Positions 1 through 9,360 are shown, numbered from the stretch's first letter. The stretch: DNA of 64,000 nt from JBBDJB01 sp040880125 (GCA_040880125.1 JBBDJB010000052.1:186001-250000); one strand, 5' to 3'. Program-made: numbers and translations. The notes: generated by a model not told the origin, from the sequence alone.

Positions 1-1
1 T

Positions 2-769
2 AGTGTCCTGAAGAAGCTGCAAGAGGACGGCCTTGCCGAGAATACGGTCGTCGTATTCATGGGCGATCACGGCCGGGCGATGGTCCGCGGCAAACAGTGG
101 TGTTACGACAGCGGCCTGCGCATTCCGCTGATCATCCGCTGGCCCGACGGCGTCGATCCTCCGGAAGGCTATCGCAAAGGCGAGGTAAGCGGGCGGCTGG
201 TGGCGGCGATCGACCTGACCGCCACGACGCTCTCCATCGCTGGGGCCGAAAAGCCGGAGACGATGCAGGGCCGCGTGCTGTTCGGCCCGCAGGCCGGGCC
301 GGAGCGAGACTACGTCTTCGGCGCCCGTGACCGCTGTGACGAAACCGTGTTCCGCATTCGCACGGCGCGCGACGAGCGGTACCGCTACATCCGCAACTTC
401 ATGCCTGAGCGACCGTTCTTGCAAATCAACCGCTACAAGGAGACGACCTACCCGATGCTGCCGCTGATGCGCCGATTGCACGCCGCGGGCGAGCTGACGC
501 CGACACAAGCGGTGCTGTTCGCGCCGAGTCGGCCGGCCGAGGAGTTGTACGATCTGGAGGCCGACCCTCATGAGATCCACAATCTCGCGGATTCGCCGGA
601 GCATCAGCAGGTACTAGAGCGGATGCGTGGGGCGCTCGCCGAGTGGATCGACCAGAGCGACGATCAGGGCTGCCACGCTGAATCGCCGGAGATCGTCGCA
701 GCCTGGGAAGCGCGGATGAAGCAAACCTATGAAGAGCGGCTGGAGCGCATCCGGCAGCGGGCGCAGTGA
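2..769 (+). CDS. Sulfatase, C-terminal part (5' end outside the window)
   Basis: The reading frame is open from the first bases, so the gene begins upstream. The visible 255 residues start inside the alkaline-phosphatase-like sulfatase fold: the segment NTVVVFMGDHGR holds the Asp-His pair that helps bind the active-site metal. WCYDSGLRIPLIIRWP follows and is typical of heparan N-sulfatase/iduronate-sulfatase-like enzymes. The C-terminal part has the usual EELYDLEADPHEIHNLAD segment of the S1 family. The catalytic Cys/Ser that becomes formylglycine lies outside the window. It probably hydrolyses sulfate esters of polysaccharides in the periplasm; the substrate cannot be told. The stop codon lies only a few bases before the rpiB start, so the two genes are probably co-transcribed. 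Confidence 0.9.
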   Translation, partial: SVLKKLQEDGLAENTVVVFMGDHGRAMVRGKQWCYDSGLRIPLIIRWPDGVDPPEGYRKGEVSGRLVAAIDLTATTLSIAGAEKPETMQGRVLFGPQAGPERDYVFGARDRCDETVFRIRTARDERYRYIRNFMPERPFLQINRYKETTYPMLPLMRRLHAAGELTPTQAVLFAPSRPAEELYDLEADPHEIHNLADSPEHQQVLERMRGALAEWIDQSDDQGCHAESPEIVAAWEARMKQTYEERLERIRQRAQ

Positions 770-777
770 CCGTGACG

Positions 778-1215
778 ATGCGCATCGCCGTCGGGTCGGA
801 TCACGCAGGCTACCGGTACAAGCAGCGGATTGCTGAATCCCTGCGCGAGCGAGGACATACGGTCGTCGACTTCGGCACGCACTCGGAGGAGGTGGTCGAC
901 TATCCGGAGTTCATCCTGCCGGTCGCTCAGGCGGTGGCGGCTGGCAAAGTCGAGCGGGGCATCGTACTGGGCGGGTCGGGCAACGGCGAAGCGATCGCGG
1001 CCAACCGCGTGCGCGGCGTCCGCTGCAGTCTCTGTTGGAATCGCAAGTCTGCACGGCTGGCCCGGCGGCACAACGACGCGAACGTGCTCTCTCTCGGCCA
1101 GCGGATGATGAGCCTGTCCACGGCGCTGGCGATCGTGGAAGTGTGGTTGGACACGCCATTTGACGGCGGCCGGCACGAGCGCCGCATCCGAATGCTGGAC
1201 GAGCCGCTGGAATGA
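778..1215 (+). CDS. rpiB: Ribose 5-phosphate isomerase B (RpiB/LacAB family)
   Basis: The 145-residue protein interconverts ribose 5-phosphate and ribulose 5-phosphate in the pentose phosphate pathway. MRIAVGSDHAGY at the N terminus and GGSGNGEAIAANRVRGVR near residue 65 are diagnostic. The ATG at 778 is preferred because the family starts directly at MRIA; GTG codons at 766 and 772 would add two to four residues and overlap the sulfatase stop. The loop reads GGSGNGE instead of the E. coli type GCGTGIG. It therefore lacks the usual catalytic Cys and matches the mycobacterial type, where a Glu serves as the base. It follows the sulfatase with almost no gap. Confidence 0.93.
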   Translation: MRIAVGSDHAGYRYKQRIAESLRERGHTVVDFGTHSEEVVDYPEFILPVAQAVAAGKVERGIVLGGSGNGEAIAANRVRGVRCSLCWNRKSARLARRHNDANVLSLGQRMMSLSTALAIVEVWLDTPFDGGRHERRIRMLDEPLE

Positions 1216-1694
1216 TCGAAACACGTCGCCTACTTCTCTCACGAGTCCAGCTACGTGGCACAGACATTCCTGTCTGTGCGTCTTTCGACTACGCCCTCTC
1301 CCCGGCCCTCTCCCAGAGGGAGAGGGAGTATTGATGAACCGAATCCTTCGTAGCTGAATTCGCAAGAACTCAGATATGCTCTGGGTTCGGCTGAACTCTC
1401 ACGAGTCCAGCTACGTGGCACAGACATTCCTGCCTGTGCATCCGCAGTCGCTGTGTGTTGTGTCGGCATTGACGGTCGTGACGAATATCTCCCGGGGATT
1501 CGGCTCGTTCATCCTCACGTGCGGCGGCTCAGGCGGCCGATGTTAAACAATGCCGGTCACGGAAGATGAAGTGACTGCGGAGACTTCTCCGCGGTCGTCC
1601 GGACTGCCCTGTACACGGTCACCGCCGACCGCAGGGCGACACTTTGGTCAGGGAGGAGTAACGCCGCGAATCTCCCACTTGGCCCGGAAGTCCC
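1216..1694. repeat. Intergenic block with two 37-bp direct repeats and short palindromes
   Basis: There is no credible gene here. Two identical 37-base copies (1236-1272 and 1396-1432) start CTCTCACGAGTCCAGC and run into GTGGCACAGACATTCCTG, the core of a family found at several other places in the window. Between them lie a CCCTCTCCC...GGGAGAGGG inverted repeat (about 1290-1325) and an imperfect palindrome of the GCTGAATTC family (1352-1374). The last 200 bases before the phosphatase gene show no feature I can name; they probably hold its promoter. Confidence 0.7.
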
Positions 1695-3266
1695 GTGACT
1701 GAACCTACCCCCGGCCACCTACGCATCCACCGCGAAATCGCTGACGCGGCTGCCGCACTTGACACCGGTCCATCCGAAACGGTCGCCGAGTTCTGCGATC
1801 ACTTTCAACAGGCCACTGACTGGCCGCTGCGTTTTATCGCATCGTCTGCTGGCAAGTCCGATCCGCTGTGGTCCGCCCCGGTCAACCCGGGCGACGGAAC
1901 ATCTCCCGGATACCTCACGATCGGCCGCGGCCAGCAAACCTCATCCAAACCCAGTAGTATCGTTCGACTGGAAGCCGCCAAGCACCTGGCCGGCGCGTTT
2001 GGCAATCTGCTGGGAGAGCTGTTGCAAACCAGGCGGGCGCTTTGGCAGCGCGAGGCGGAGCTCGCCGCCGGCGTGCCGGTGGCCGCGCGGCCGGACGAGC
2101 CGGCGCACCTGGCCGAGCGGCTCCAGGCGGTGCTCAAAGGCGGCGCGGCGGCGGTCGGCTGCCAAGCCGCGGGGTTGTACTTGTTGGATGCGGCGACCAC
2201 CGAGCTGAAACTGCGAGCCAGTTGGGGGCTGCCGGCCGAGGTGCTCGTGCAGCCGGCTCGGCCGCTGCAAGGGTCGCTGGGCGACTTGGAAGCGCTCACC
2301 GGGCACGCCGTCGTGCTGGAGGAGGCGTCGCTGCACGAGTATTGGCGCGTGCCGGAGACGTGCGGTTCGGCCGTCTGCGTGCCGGTCTCCACCTCGACGA
2401 CGCTGCTGGGCACACTCTGGATGTTCTGCAAGACTCAGCGACCGTTCAGCGACCAGCAAACCAATTTGATCGAGATCATCGCCGGCCGGCTGGCTGCCGA
2501 CTTGGAGCGAGAGATGCTGCTCTCCGAGGGAGTCGCTTCCACCAATCTGAAGCGGCAACACGATTCGGCCGTCCGCTTCGAACACAGTCTGTGGCCGCAG
2601 ACCGTGCCGGAATTAGACGGCTGGGATGTCGCAGGAGGCACATGGTCGGCCTGCGGACTGGGCGGCGATTTTCACGACTGGTTCGTGCGCACCGGAGGCG
2701 AACTGACCGTCACCGTCGGCGACGCACTCGACAAGGGGACGGCCGCCGCGCTGGCGGCGTCGGGGCTTCGCGCGGCAATGCGATCGCACGCGGCCCACGA
2801 ACCTTCGCCCGCCCGTGTGATGTCCGGTGTGAATGAGACTCTGTGGACCGGATCGCAGGGCGACAATTTCGCCGCCGCCTTTTGTGGAGCGATCGACCCG
2901 GATACGGGGGAGGTGGTATACAGCTCCGCCGGACGCATCAGCGCCATGGTCCTTCGCGACGACGGGTGGGAAGCCCTTGGACGCTGCGAACTGCCGCTAG
3001 GCATCGGCCGTGATTGGAACGAACCAGACCAGCAGATCACGCTCGAACCGGGCGACGTACTGGTGGTGTTCACCGACGGCGTGCGGGAAGCCCAGGACGT
3101 GCTGGGAGAGTATCTGGGCGAGTCAACGCTGGCCCAGGCGCTACTGCCGTATCGCACGGCCCGAGCGGAAAAGTTGATCTCCATTGCGCAGGGGCTGTTG
3201 GCCGACTACGACACGGCCCAGGACGACTGCACGCTACTTATCGTGCGACGCACAGTACGGTCGTAA
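1695..3266 (+). CDS. GAF-domain PP2C/SpoIIE-type serine phosphatase (RsbU-like)
   Basis: The 523-residue cytoplasmic protein dephosphorylates phosphoserine or phosphothreonine on a partner, probably an anti-sigma-factor antagonist. Residues roughly 130-270 form a GAF-type sensor domain. Residues about 300-520 form the SpoIIE/PP2C catalytic domain, with metal-binding acidic motifs GGDFHDW, VGDALDKG, VFTDGVREAQD and DDCTLLIV all present. The GTG at 1695 is the only start that keeps the whole N-terminal region. There is no membrane segment, so the input signal is probably cytosolic. No partner anti-sigma or STAS gene lies next to it, which leaves the target unknown. Confidence 0.88.
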   Translation: MTEPTPGHLRIHREIADAAAALDTGPSETVAEFCDHFQQATDWPLRFIASSAGKSDPLWSAPVNPGDGTSPGYLTIGRGQQTSSKPSSIVRLEAAKHLAGAFGNLLGELLQTRRALWQREAELAAGVPVAARPDEPAHLAERLQAVLKGGAAAVGCQAAGLYLLDAATTELKLRASWGLPAEVLVQPARPLQGSLGDLEALTGHAVVLEEASLHEYWRVPETCGSAVCVPVSTSTTLLGTLWMFCKTQRPFSDQQTNLIEIIAGRLAADLEREMLLSEGVASTNLKRQHDSAVRFEHSLWPQTVPELDGWDVAGGTWSACGLGGDFHDWFVRTGGELTVTVGDALDKGTAAALAASGLRAAMRSHAAHEPSPARVMSGVNETLWTGSQGDNFAAAFCGAIDPDTGEVVYSSAGRISAMVLRDDGWEALGRCELPLGIGRDWNEPDQQITLEPGDVLVVFTDGVREAQDVLGEYLGESTLAQALLPYRTARAEKLISIAQGLLADYDTAQDDCTLLIVRRTVRS

Positions 3267-3428
3267 ATGCCGCGGCGGCCGCTTCTCTGGCAAATCGTCA
3301 ACATCACGCCCAGCGTGACCGCATCTTTTCCGCTATGTTAGCAGTGATCTTTCGACATCTTTCCACCCGAGCCGCGAGAAGCTGGGTGAGCGATTCGCCT
3401 TTATGTTCCGTCCGAAGCCCGAGAACCA

Positions 3429-4766
3429 ATGCACGCCGAGCCAACCCAGCGATCGAGCGGTGACGACGGCGCTCCACTGCGGGTGTTGGTCGTGGCGGAG
3501 AACGCTTCCGACCGGATGGGCGGCGAAGCGGTGCTGCCGTTGCACTACTTCCGCGAGCTACGGCGCGCCGGAGTGGAGGCCTGGCTGATCACGCACGAGC
3601 GCGTGGCGCCGGAACTGCGCGAGTCGCTCGGCGGCGATATCGAGTTTGTTCGCTTCGTCGAGGATACTTGGTTGCACCGGGCCGCCTACCGCATCGGGCG
3701 GATGTTCCCCTCACAGATCGAACTGGCGTGGTACGCGCTCACGCTCGGCACGCTCACCCAGATCCGCCTGCGGCGAATGGCGATCGAGCTGCACCGGGAA
3801 CGGGGCATCGACATCGTGCATCAGCCAACACCGGTCGCTCCCAAGGCGCCGTCCTGGATCTTCGGCGTCGGCGCGCCGGTCGTCATCGGCCCGATGAACG
3901 GAGGCATGGTCTACCCCGGTGGCTTTGCGCGGCTTTACGAGTCGCGGCTGACTGCCGCAGCGGTCCGGGTACTGCGGGGGCTTTCGCAGGCGCTGCACGT
4001 GATCGTGCCGGGTAAGCTGCTAGCCACGCGGCTGCTAGTGGCCAACGAGCGGACGCGCCAGGCCTTGCCGCTTTTGGCGCGCGGCCGCGTGACGCAGATC
4101 GTGGAGAACGGCATCCTGGAGAACGAGGTCGGCAGCACCGCCTCTGCGGGGAATCCCCTGGAGAAGCAGGACGACGCATCGCAGCGGGAAATCCAGTTCC
4201 TCTACGTGGGGCGCCTGGTCGACTGGAAGGGCGTCGATTATCTGATCCGCGCGGTCGCGGCGGTGCGAGAGCAGACCCCGTGCCGGCTCGTCATCGCTGG
4301 CGACGGCACCGAGCGGGCCATGCTGGAGCGACTCGTAGCAGAGTTGGGTCTTCAGTCGAACGTCGAGTTTCTCGGCTTCACACCGCGAGCCGAATGCTTT
4401 GCGCTGATGCGGCGATCGGACGTGTTTGTGCTATCGAGCCTGCGCGAGTGCGGCGGCGCCGTCGTGCTGGAGGCGATGGCCAACGGGCTGCCGGTGATCG
4501 CGACCGACTGGGGGGGGCCGGCCGACTATCTGGACGCGTCGTGCGGCATTCTCGTGCCGCCCACGGAGCCGGAGCGGTTCGTGCGAGATTTGGCCGAGGC
4601 GATGACTGCCCTGGCCCGAGAGCCCGAGCGCAGGCGCGCACTGTCAGAAGCTGGTGTCCGCCGCGTGACGACCGAATTCACTTGGTCGAAGAAGATTGAG
4701 GACGTCCTCGCCGTCTACAGCAGTGTGCTCGGTCGCGAACTGCCCGCGCTTTGCGAAAAATCGTGA
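3429..4766 (+). CDS. Glycosyltransferase family 4 (GT-B fold)
   Basis: The 445-residue protein transfers a sugar from a nucleotide-activated donor, probably to a surface or exopolysaccharide precursor. The N-terminal Rossmann half begins LRVLVVAENASDRMGGEAVLP. The C-terminal half has the GT4 signature: LYVGRLVDWKGVDYLIRA near residue 258, GDGTERAML, and an ECGGAVVLEAMANGLPVI segment containing the E-x7-E nucleotide-sugar site. There is no signal peptide; peripheral membrane attachment is possible. It stands alone between the phosphatase and purH, with no polysaccharide cluster next to it, so donor and acceptor remain unknown. Confidence 0.9.
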   Translation: MHAEPTQRSSGDDGAPLRVLVVAENASDRMGGEAVLPLHYFRELRRAGVEAWLITHERVAPELRESLGGDIEFVRFVEDTWLHRAAYRIGRMFPSQIELAWYALTLGTLTQIRLRRMAIELHRERGIDIVHQPTPVAPKAPSWIFGVGAPVVIGPMNGGMVYPGGFARLYESRLTAAAVRVLRGLSQALHVIVPGKLLATRLLVANERTRQALPLLARGRVTQIVENGILENEVGSTASAGNPLEKQDDASQREIQFLYVGRLVDWKGVDYLIRAVAAVREQTPCRLVIAGDGTERAMLERLVAELGLQSNVEFLGFTPRAECFALMRRSDVFVLSSLRECGGAVVLEAMANGLPVIATDWGGPADYLDASCGILVPPTEPERFVRDLAEAMTALAREPERRRALSEAGVRRVTTEFTWSKKIEDVLAVYSSVLGRELPALCEKS

Positions 4767-5059
4767 GATAGCAGGTCGTTGAAAAATGGGACTGGCTCCG
4801 AGAATATGACCCGTGACGCGGGAGTTTCGCGCCTTGCGAGGTGCCTGTCCCATCTCAACTCGCAACGCAGCGATTCAGGATTAGCTACCGCCAGCGCCAG
4901 CCGATTGAAGGCTTCGGCCATCGCTGTTAGATTGGGCGCCAGTTGCGGCCGGCGGGCCATCTTCAACACACCATTCCGCTACTGGAAGCTGGACTCGTGA
5001 GAGTTCAGCCGGTTCCGGGGCGAGTCTGAATTCTCACGAATTCAGCTACAGGCGATTTC
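4767..5059. repeat. Intergenic region with two palindromic repeats
   Basis: An inverted repeat ATGGGACTGGC (4786-4796) / GCCTGTCCCAT (4843-4853) matches 10 of 11 bases and resembles a second copy near 43.2 kb. Two copies of the GCTGAATTC palindrome family follow: a diverged one at 4987-5008 and a well-kept one at 5026-5048 that ends only 12 bases before the purH start. The repeat may therefore lie in the purH leader. No gene is credible here. Confidence 0.6.
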
Positions 5060-6631
5060 ATGACGGACTCACCGAAAGTGAAGCGGGCGCTGGTCAGCGT
5101 CAGCAATAAGCTGGGACTAACTGATTTTGCCCGAGGGCTGGTTGCCGCGGATGTGGAAATCTACGCCAGCGGGGGAACCCGGCGCCATCTTCAGGACGCC
5201 GGCGTGGCGGTCCGCGAAGTCGCCGAATACACCGGGTTTCCGGAACTGCTCGAGGGGCGGCTGAAGACGCTCCACCCGAAGGTTCATGGCGGGATTCTCT
5301 GCCGACACGATCGGCCGGACGACCTGGCAGCGCTGGCCGAGCACGGCATCGTCACGTTCGAGCTGGTCGTGGTGAATCTTTATCCGTTTGAGGCCACCGT
5401 CGGGCGGGAAGGGGTGTCGTTCGAAGAGGCGATCGAGCAGATCGACATCGGCGGGCCTACGCTGGTGCGGGCGGCCGCCAAAAACCACGCCTTTACGACC
5501 GTGGCGACCGACACCGCCCAGTACTCCGCTATCCTGGAGCAGATTGCCCAAAGCGGGGCGACGACGCCCGAGTTGCGCCGCGAACTGGCGCTGGCGGCGT
5601 TTTCACATACGGCCAGCTATGATAAAGCAATCGCGCAGTACCTGTCGCGCGAGCAATCTGAGGAGCCGATGCCGCGGACGTTGCGCCTGGAACTAGAGCG
5701 CAAGGCGACACTTCGCTACGGCGAGAATCCGCACCAGCAGGCGGCTTTGTATGCTCCGGCCGACGTGCGCGGGGCGAACCTCGTCACCGCACAAAAACTG
5801 CACGGCAAGGAGTTGTCCTACAACAACCTGCTCGACTTGGATAGCGCGCTGGCGTTGGTGCGAACGCTGCCGGATTATGCCGCCGTGGTGATAAAGCACA
5901 ACAACCCCTGCGGCGCGGCATCCGCCGATTCGCTCGCCGCAGCCATCGAGCGGGCCTGGGCCGGCGATCCGGTGAGCGCCTTCGGCTCGGTGCTCGGCTT
6001 CAATCAAACTGTCGACGCCGGTGCTGCGGAGTTTCTCACTGGGCCGGATCGATTCGTCGAAGCCATCATCGCGCCGGATTTCACTCCCGAGGCGCTGGAA
6101 ATCCTCACCACCCGGCCGAAGTGGAAGGCGAACGTCCGCCTGCTGAAGGCCGGCCCGCTTTCGACCGGCGAGGATGCATGGCAGTTGCGAGACATCGACG
6201 GCGGCTACCTGCTGCAAGAGTCCGACCTCGAGGCGGACCCCGAAGGCCAGTGGAACGTGCCCACCAAGGCGCAGCCGGACGACGCGCAGTGGGCCGACCT
6301 ACGATTCACCTGGGCCGTCTGCCGGTACGTCCGCTCCAACGCCATCGTATTGGGCAAGAACCGCGCGCTGGCCGGTGTGGGAGCCGGGCAGATGAGCCGC
6401 GTGGACGCGGTCGAGATCGCACTGCGCAAGTCGGATGAGGATGCCACCGGCTGCGTGCTGGCTTCCGATGCGTTCTTCCCGTTTCGCGATTCGATCGATC
6501 GGGCGGCAGATGCCGGCATCGCGGCGGTGATACAGCCGGGCGGGTCGCGAAACGATGACCAGGTCGTTACTGCATGCGACGAGCACAACATCCCGATGAT
6601 CTTCACCGGCCGCCGGCATTTCCGGCATTGA
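5060..6631 (+). CDS. purH: Bifunctional AICAR formyltransferase / IMP cyclohydrolase
   Basis: The 523-residue enzyme performs the last two steps of de novo purine synthesis: formylation of AICAR and ring closure to IMP. The N-terminal MGS-like cyclohydrolase domain (about 1-190) begins VKRALVSVSNKLGLTDFARG and contains KTLHPKVHGGIL. The C-terminal transformylase domain shows RYGENPHQQAALY, GKELSYNNLLDLDSA and the catalytic KHNNPCGAA stretch. It ends in QPGGSRNDDQVV and IFTGRRHFRH, as full-length members do, so the gene is intact. The ATG at 5060 fits the family start. trpC follows after 36 bases on the same strand. Confidence 0.97.
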   Translation: MTDSPKVKRALVSVSNKLGLTDFARGLVAADVEIYASGGTRRHLQDAGVAVREVAEYTGFPELLEGRLKTLHPKVHGGILCRHDRPDDLAALAEHGIVTFELVVVNLYPFEATVGREGVSFEEAIEQIDIGGPTLVRAAAKNHAFTTVATDTAQYSAILEQIAQSGATTPELRRELALAAFSHTASYDKAIAQYLSREQSEEPMPRTLRLELERKATLRYGENPHQQAALYAPADVRGANLVTAQKLHGKELSYNNLLDLDSALALVRTLPDYAAVVIKHNNPCGAASADSLAAAIERAWAGDPVSAFGSVLGFNQTVDAGAAEFLTGPDRFVEAIIAPDFTPEALEILTTRPKWKANVRLLKAGPLSTGEDAWQLRDIDGGYLLQESDLEADPEGQWNVPTKAQPDDAQWADLRFTWAVCRYVRSNAIVLGKNRALAGVGAGQMSRVDAVEIALRKSDEDATGCVLASDAFFPFRDSIDRAADAGIAAVIQPGGSRNDDQVVTACDEHNIPMIFTGRRHFRH

Positions 6632-6667
6632 AACCGCGGCAACGTTGAACTCGCGTCGAGAACCATC

Positions 6668-7450
6668 TTGAGCACGATCCTGGATGAAATCGTGGCCGCC
6701 AAGCGACAGGAGGTCGCCGTTTCGCGAGCGGCACGGCCGGAGAAAGACGTGCGCGAAGCGGCCGAATCCGCGCCTACACCGCGCGATTTCTTCGGCGCCC
6801 TCTCCAAGCCGGGGCCCATTCGACTGATCGCGGAGGTCAAGAAGGCGAGTCCCTCGGCCGGTGTACTGCGCGAGGATTTCGATCCGGTCGAGATCGCCTC
6901 GACCTACCAGCGGCACGGGGCGAGCTGTGTGAGCGTACTGACCGACGCGCCCTACTTTCAGGGCAATTTAAATGACTTGAGAAACGTTCGGGCGGCGGTC
7001 GAGCTGCCGCTGTTGCGCAAGGATTTTATCCTCGACAGCTATCAACTGTTAGAAGCCCGAGCTTGCGGTGCGGATGCAGTGCTGTTGATCGCCGAATGCC
7101 TGGACGACTGCAACCTGCGCAAGCTGTACGGCGAGTCGCTCGACTTGGGAATGACGCCCCTGGTCGAGCTTTACGAGCCGGAGAATCTGCCGCGCGTGCT
7201 CGATCTTGGTGCGACGTTGATCGGCGTGAATAACCGCAACCTGCGGACGTTCGAGGTCGACCTGGCGCGCACGCTACGGATGGGGGAGCAGATTCCCGAC
7301 TCGTGCGTTCTGGTCGGCGAAAGCGGGATCCACACCCGCGAGGACGTCCTGCGGCTGGAAGCCGCCGGCGTTGACGCCATTCTGGTGGGCGAAGCGCTGG
7401 TTCGACAGCAGGAGATCGGCGCCGCGGTCGATCGCCTGTTGGGGCGATGA
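6668..7450 (+). CDS. trpC: Indole-3-glycerol phosphate synthase
   Basis: The 260-residue TIM-barrel enzyme converts carboxyphenylamino-deoxyribulose phosphate to indole-3-glycerol phosphate in tryptophan synthesis. Diagnostic segments in order are STILDEIVAAKRQEV, LIAEVKKASPSAGVLRE (catalytic Lys), LLRKDFILDSYQL (second Lys), GVNNRNLRTFEVDL and LVGESGI. The start is a TTG at 6668, chosen because the product then begins exactly where the family does. It is monofunctional, with no TrpF fusion. The other trp genes seen here, trpB and trpA, lie 15 kb away on the opposite strand, so the pathway is split. It converges with mutY across a 6-base gap. Confidence 0.96.
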   Translation: MSTILDEIVAAKRQEVAVSRAARPEKDVREAAESAPTPRDFFGALSKPGPIRLIAEVKKASPSAGVLREDFDPVEIASTYQRHGASCVSVLTDAPYFQGNLNDLRNVRAAVELPLLRKDFILDSYQLLEARACGADAVLLIAECLDDCNLRKLYGESLDLGMTPLVELYEPENLPRVLDLGATLIGVNNRNLRTFEVDLARTLRMGEQIPDSCVLVGESGIHTREDVLRLEAAGVDAILVGEALVRQQEIGAAVDRLLGR

Positions 7451-7456
7451 TGCGCG

Positions 7457-8596
7457 CTACGCAGTCGTTGCATCTTGCGATTGCAGCAGGCGCGAGAACT
7501 TTCGTCCTGTCGTGCTCAGCGGCAGGTCGTCCAACTCGCCCACGCGGAACCACTTCAACGCGCCGCCTTGGGGTGGCCGCAGCCGCCCGGAGACGTAGTC
7601 GGCCGCGTGGCAGTGCAGTGTGATGTGAAAACGTGTCACGCCGTGCTTAAGCGTGGCAATATGCGCTGCCAATTCGACCCGGGCACCGGTTAGCGATGCG
7701 ACCCTCTCGATAATCTGTTCGTCACGCGCGGCCTGATCGTCCGAGGGAAGTCGCACGCGAATGAAATCCCACAGCCCGGCCCAGCGCTCGCCCTCGGGCA
7801 CTTGTAGCATCAGCAAGCGTCCGTTGCGGCGGACGGCCACCGCGGCCTCCTGCACGCGTTCAATCGCGGGCGGCTGTTTCGGCCGGGGGATCTGATCGAC
7901 TGCCTGGTGGCGATGGGCTTCACACAGCGGCAAGAGCGGACACTCGCCGCAGTGAGGGGCCTGCGGCTTGCAGACTTCGCTGCCGATTTCCATCAGGGCC
8001 TGGTTGAAGGTGCCGACGTCGCGCCGCGGCAGAATCTCCTCGGCCAACTGCCATAGCACCCGCTGGCCCTCGGTGGAGGCCGGCGCGCCGCGGTATCCGA
8101 CCAGGCGGCTCAACAGCCGAACCGTGTTGGCCTCTAGAATCGGCTCCCGGGCGTCGAAGGCGATCGACAGGATTGCACCCGCGGTGTAGCGGCCGATGCC
8201 AGGCAGCGAACGCAGCGTGGCGGCGTCGGTGGGAACGATGCCGCCGAACCGCTCAACGACCTCGCGGGCGGCCTGGTGCAGTTGTCGGGCGCGACGATAG
8301 TAGCCTAGCCCCTCCCAATGCCGCATCACCTGTTGTTCGTCGGCAGCGGCCAGATCGGACAAGCCCGGGAAGGCACTCAGAAATCGCTTAAAGTACGGCC
8401 GGACCGTTTCGACCTGCGTCTGCTGCAGCATTACCTCGCTGACCCACACTGCGTAGGGATCGCAAGTGCGGCGCCAGGGCAGGTCCCGGGCGTGCCGGCG
8501 GTACCAGGCGCGGACGCGCCGGCGCAACTGTTGCTTCCAATTGGAGGAGGGAACAAGTGTCGTGGCGGCGGGCCGCCTTCCGTTGCGGCTGAGCAT
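7457..8596 (-). CDS. mutY: A/G-specific adenine glycosylase (MutY)
   Basis: The 379-residue base-excision repair enzyme removes adenine mispaired with 8-oxoguanine. The HhH-GPD domain shows WVSEVMLQQTQVETV with the catalytic Glu (residue 54) and the helix-hairpin-helix LPGIGRYTAGAI. The iron-sulfur ligands follow in VCKPQAPHCGECPLLPLC. The C-terminal NUDIX-like domain recognises 8-oxoG. The usual catalytic Asp sits in ILDGNV in E. coli, but here the segment reads ILEANT, so Asp is replaced by Glu at residue 155. The ATG at 8596 is preceded by GAAGGA seven bases upstream; a longer frame would run into the divergent neighbour. Confidence 0.93.
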   Translation of the reverse strand: MLSRNGRRPAATTLVPSSNWKQQLRRRVRAWYRRHARDLPWRRTCDPYAVWVSEVMLQQTQVETVRPYFKRFLSAFPGLSDLAAADEQQVMRHWEGLGYYRRARQLHQAAREVVERFGGIVPTDAATLRSLPGIGRYTAGAILSIAFDAREPILEANTVRLLSRLVGYRGAPASTEGQRVLWQLAEEILPRRDVGTFNQALMEIGSEVCKPQAPHCGECPLLPLCEAHRHQAVDQIPRPKQPPAIERVQEAAVAVRRNGRLLMLQVPEGERWAGLWDFIRVRLPSDDQAARDEQIIERVASLTGARVELAAHIATLKHGVTRFHITLHCHAADYVSGRLRPPQGGALKWFRVGELDDLPLSTTGRKFSRLLQSQDATTA

Positions 8597-8780
8597 GAAG
8601 CAATCCTTCACTGGTGGAAATGCAGGAGCGATTGTAACAGCCTGCCGGCGGATCCGACAGGCTGCGGATGAACTCCCGCGCGACCTGCGCCGAACCGCCC
8701 GCTGGACGGAGCCGGCGCGGTGTATTAACTTGGCCGGTTCCTCAGTAGTGGATAACAATGCTTTACGACAGGGCGAGTAC

Positions 8781-9335
8781 GTGGCCAAGAAGCGCCGTTC
8801 GGGCAGATCGAATCGTGGTGGGCGATCAGCGTCCGGCCGCGCCGGCAACAAGCTCAGCGTGCGGCGCACGCAAAGCGGCGACGCATGGATGCTGGTCCAC
8901 CCTCGCTGCGTGCGGGAACGGGCCGATGATCTGGACGAAGTGCGGCAGATGATCGAGGCGGGCGAGACGGATATCGCCATCGACGATCTGCGCTGGCTGC
9001 TTAGCGATTGCAGCGAGTTCATCGAAGCGCACCGCATGCTGGGGGAGTTGGCGCTGGCCGACCAGAACGATCTGCCGCTGGCGCGGGGGCACTTCGGTTT
9101 TGCATTTCAGTTAGGGCTGGCCGCGCTGCGCAAGGGCGGCACGCCTTCGCCGCTCCCCTACCGAATGCCCGCCAATCAGGCATTTTTCGAAGCTGGCAAG
9201 GGGCTCGCCTGGTGCCTGCACGAGTTGGGCAAGCGCGAGATGGCGCTCGAACCGCTCCAGACGCTGCTTGCCTGCGACCCGTCCGACCCGCTCGGCCTGG
9301 CGGAGATGCTTCAGCGATGGGAAGCGGAAGCGTAG
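8781..9335 (+). CDS. Conserved TPR-like protein of unknown role
   Basis: The 184-residue protein probably starts at the GTG at 8781. It opens with a basic, Ser/Gly/Arg-rich stretch (about residues 1-30) and then has helix pairs resembling degenerate tetratricopeptide repeats: DLDEVRQMIEAGETDIAID, FIEAHRMLGELALAD and AFFEAGKGLAWCLHELGKRE. Such repeats bind other proteins. There is no signal peptide or membrane helix, so it is probably cytoplasmic. It is transcribed away from mutY; the 184-base gap between the two starts must hold both promoters. The same frame stays open upstream, but those codons overlap mutY and look non-coding. Confidence 0.75.
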   Translation: MAKKRRSGRSNRGGRSASGRAGNKLSVRRTQSGDAWMLVHPRCVRERADDLDEVRQMIEAGETDIAIDDLRWLLSDCSEFIEAHRMLGELALADQNDLPLARGHFGFAFQLGLAALRKGGTPSPLPYRMPANQAFFEAGKGLAWCLHELGKREMALEPLQTLLACDPSDPLGLAEMLQRWEAEA

Positions 9336-9360
9336 TGCCGCTGTAGCCCCTTTCGAAGTG

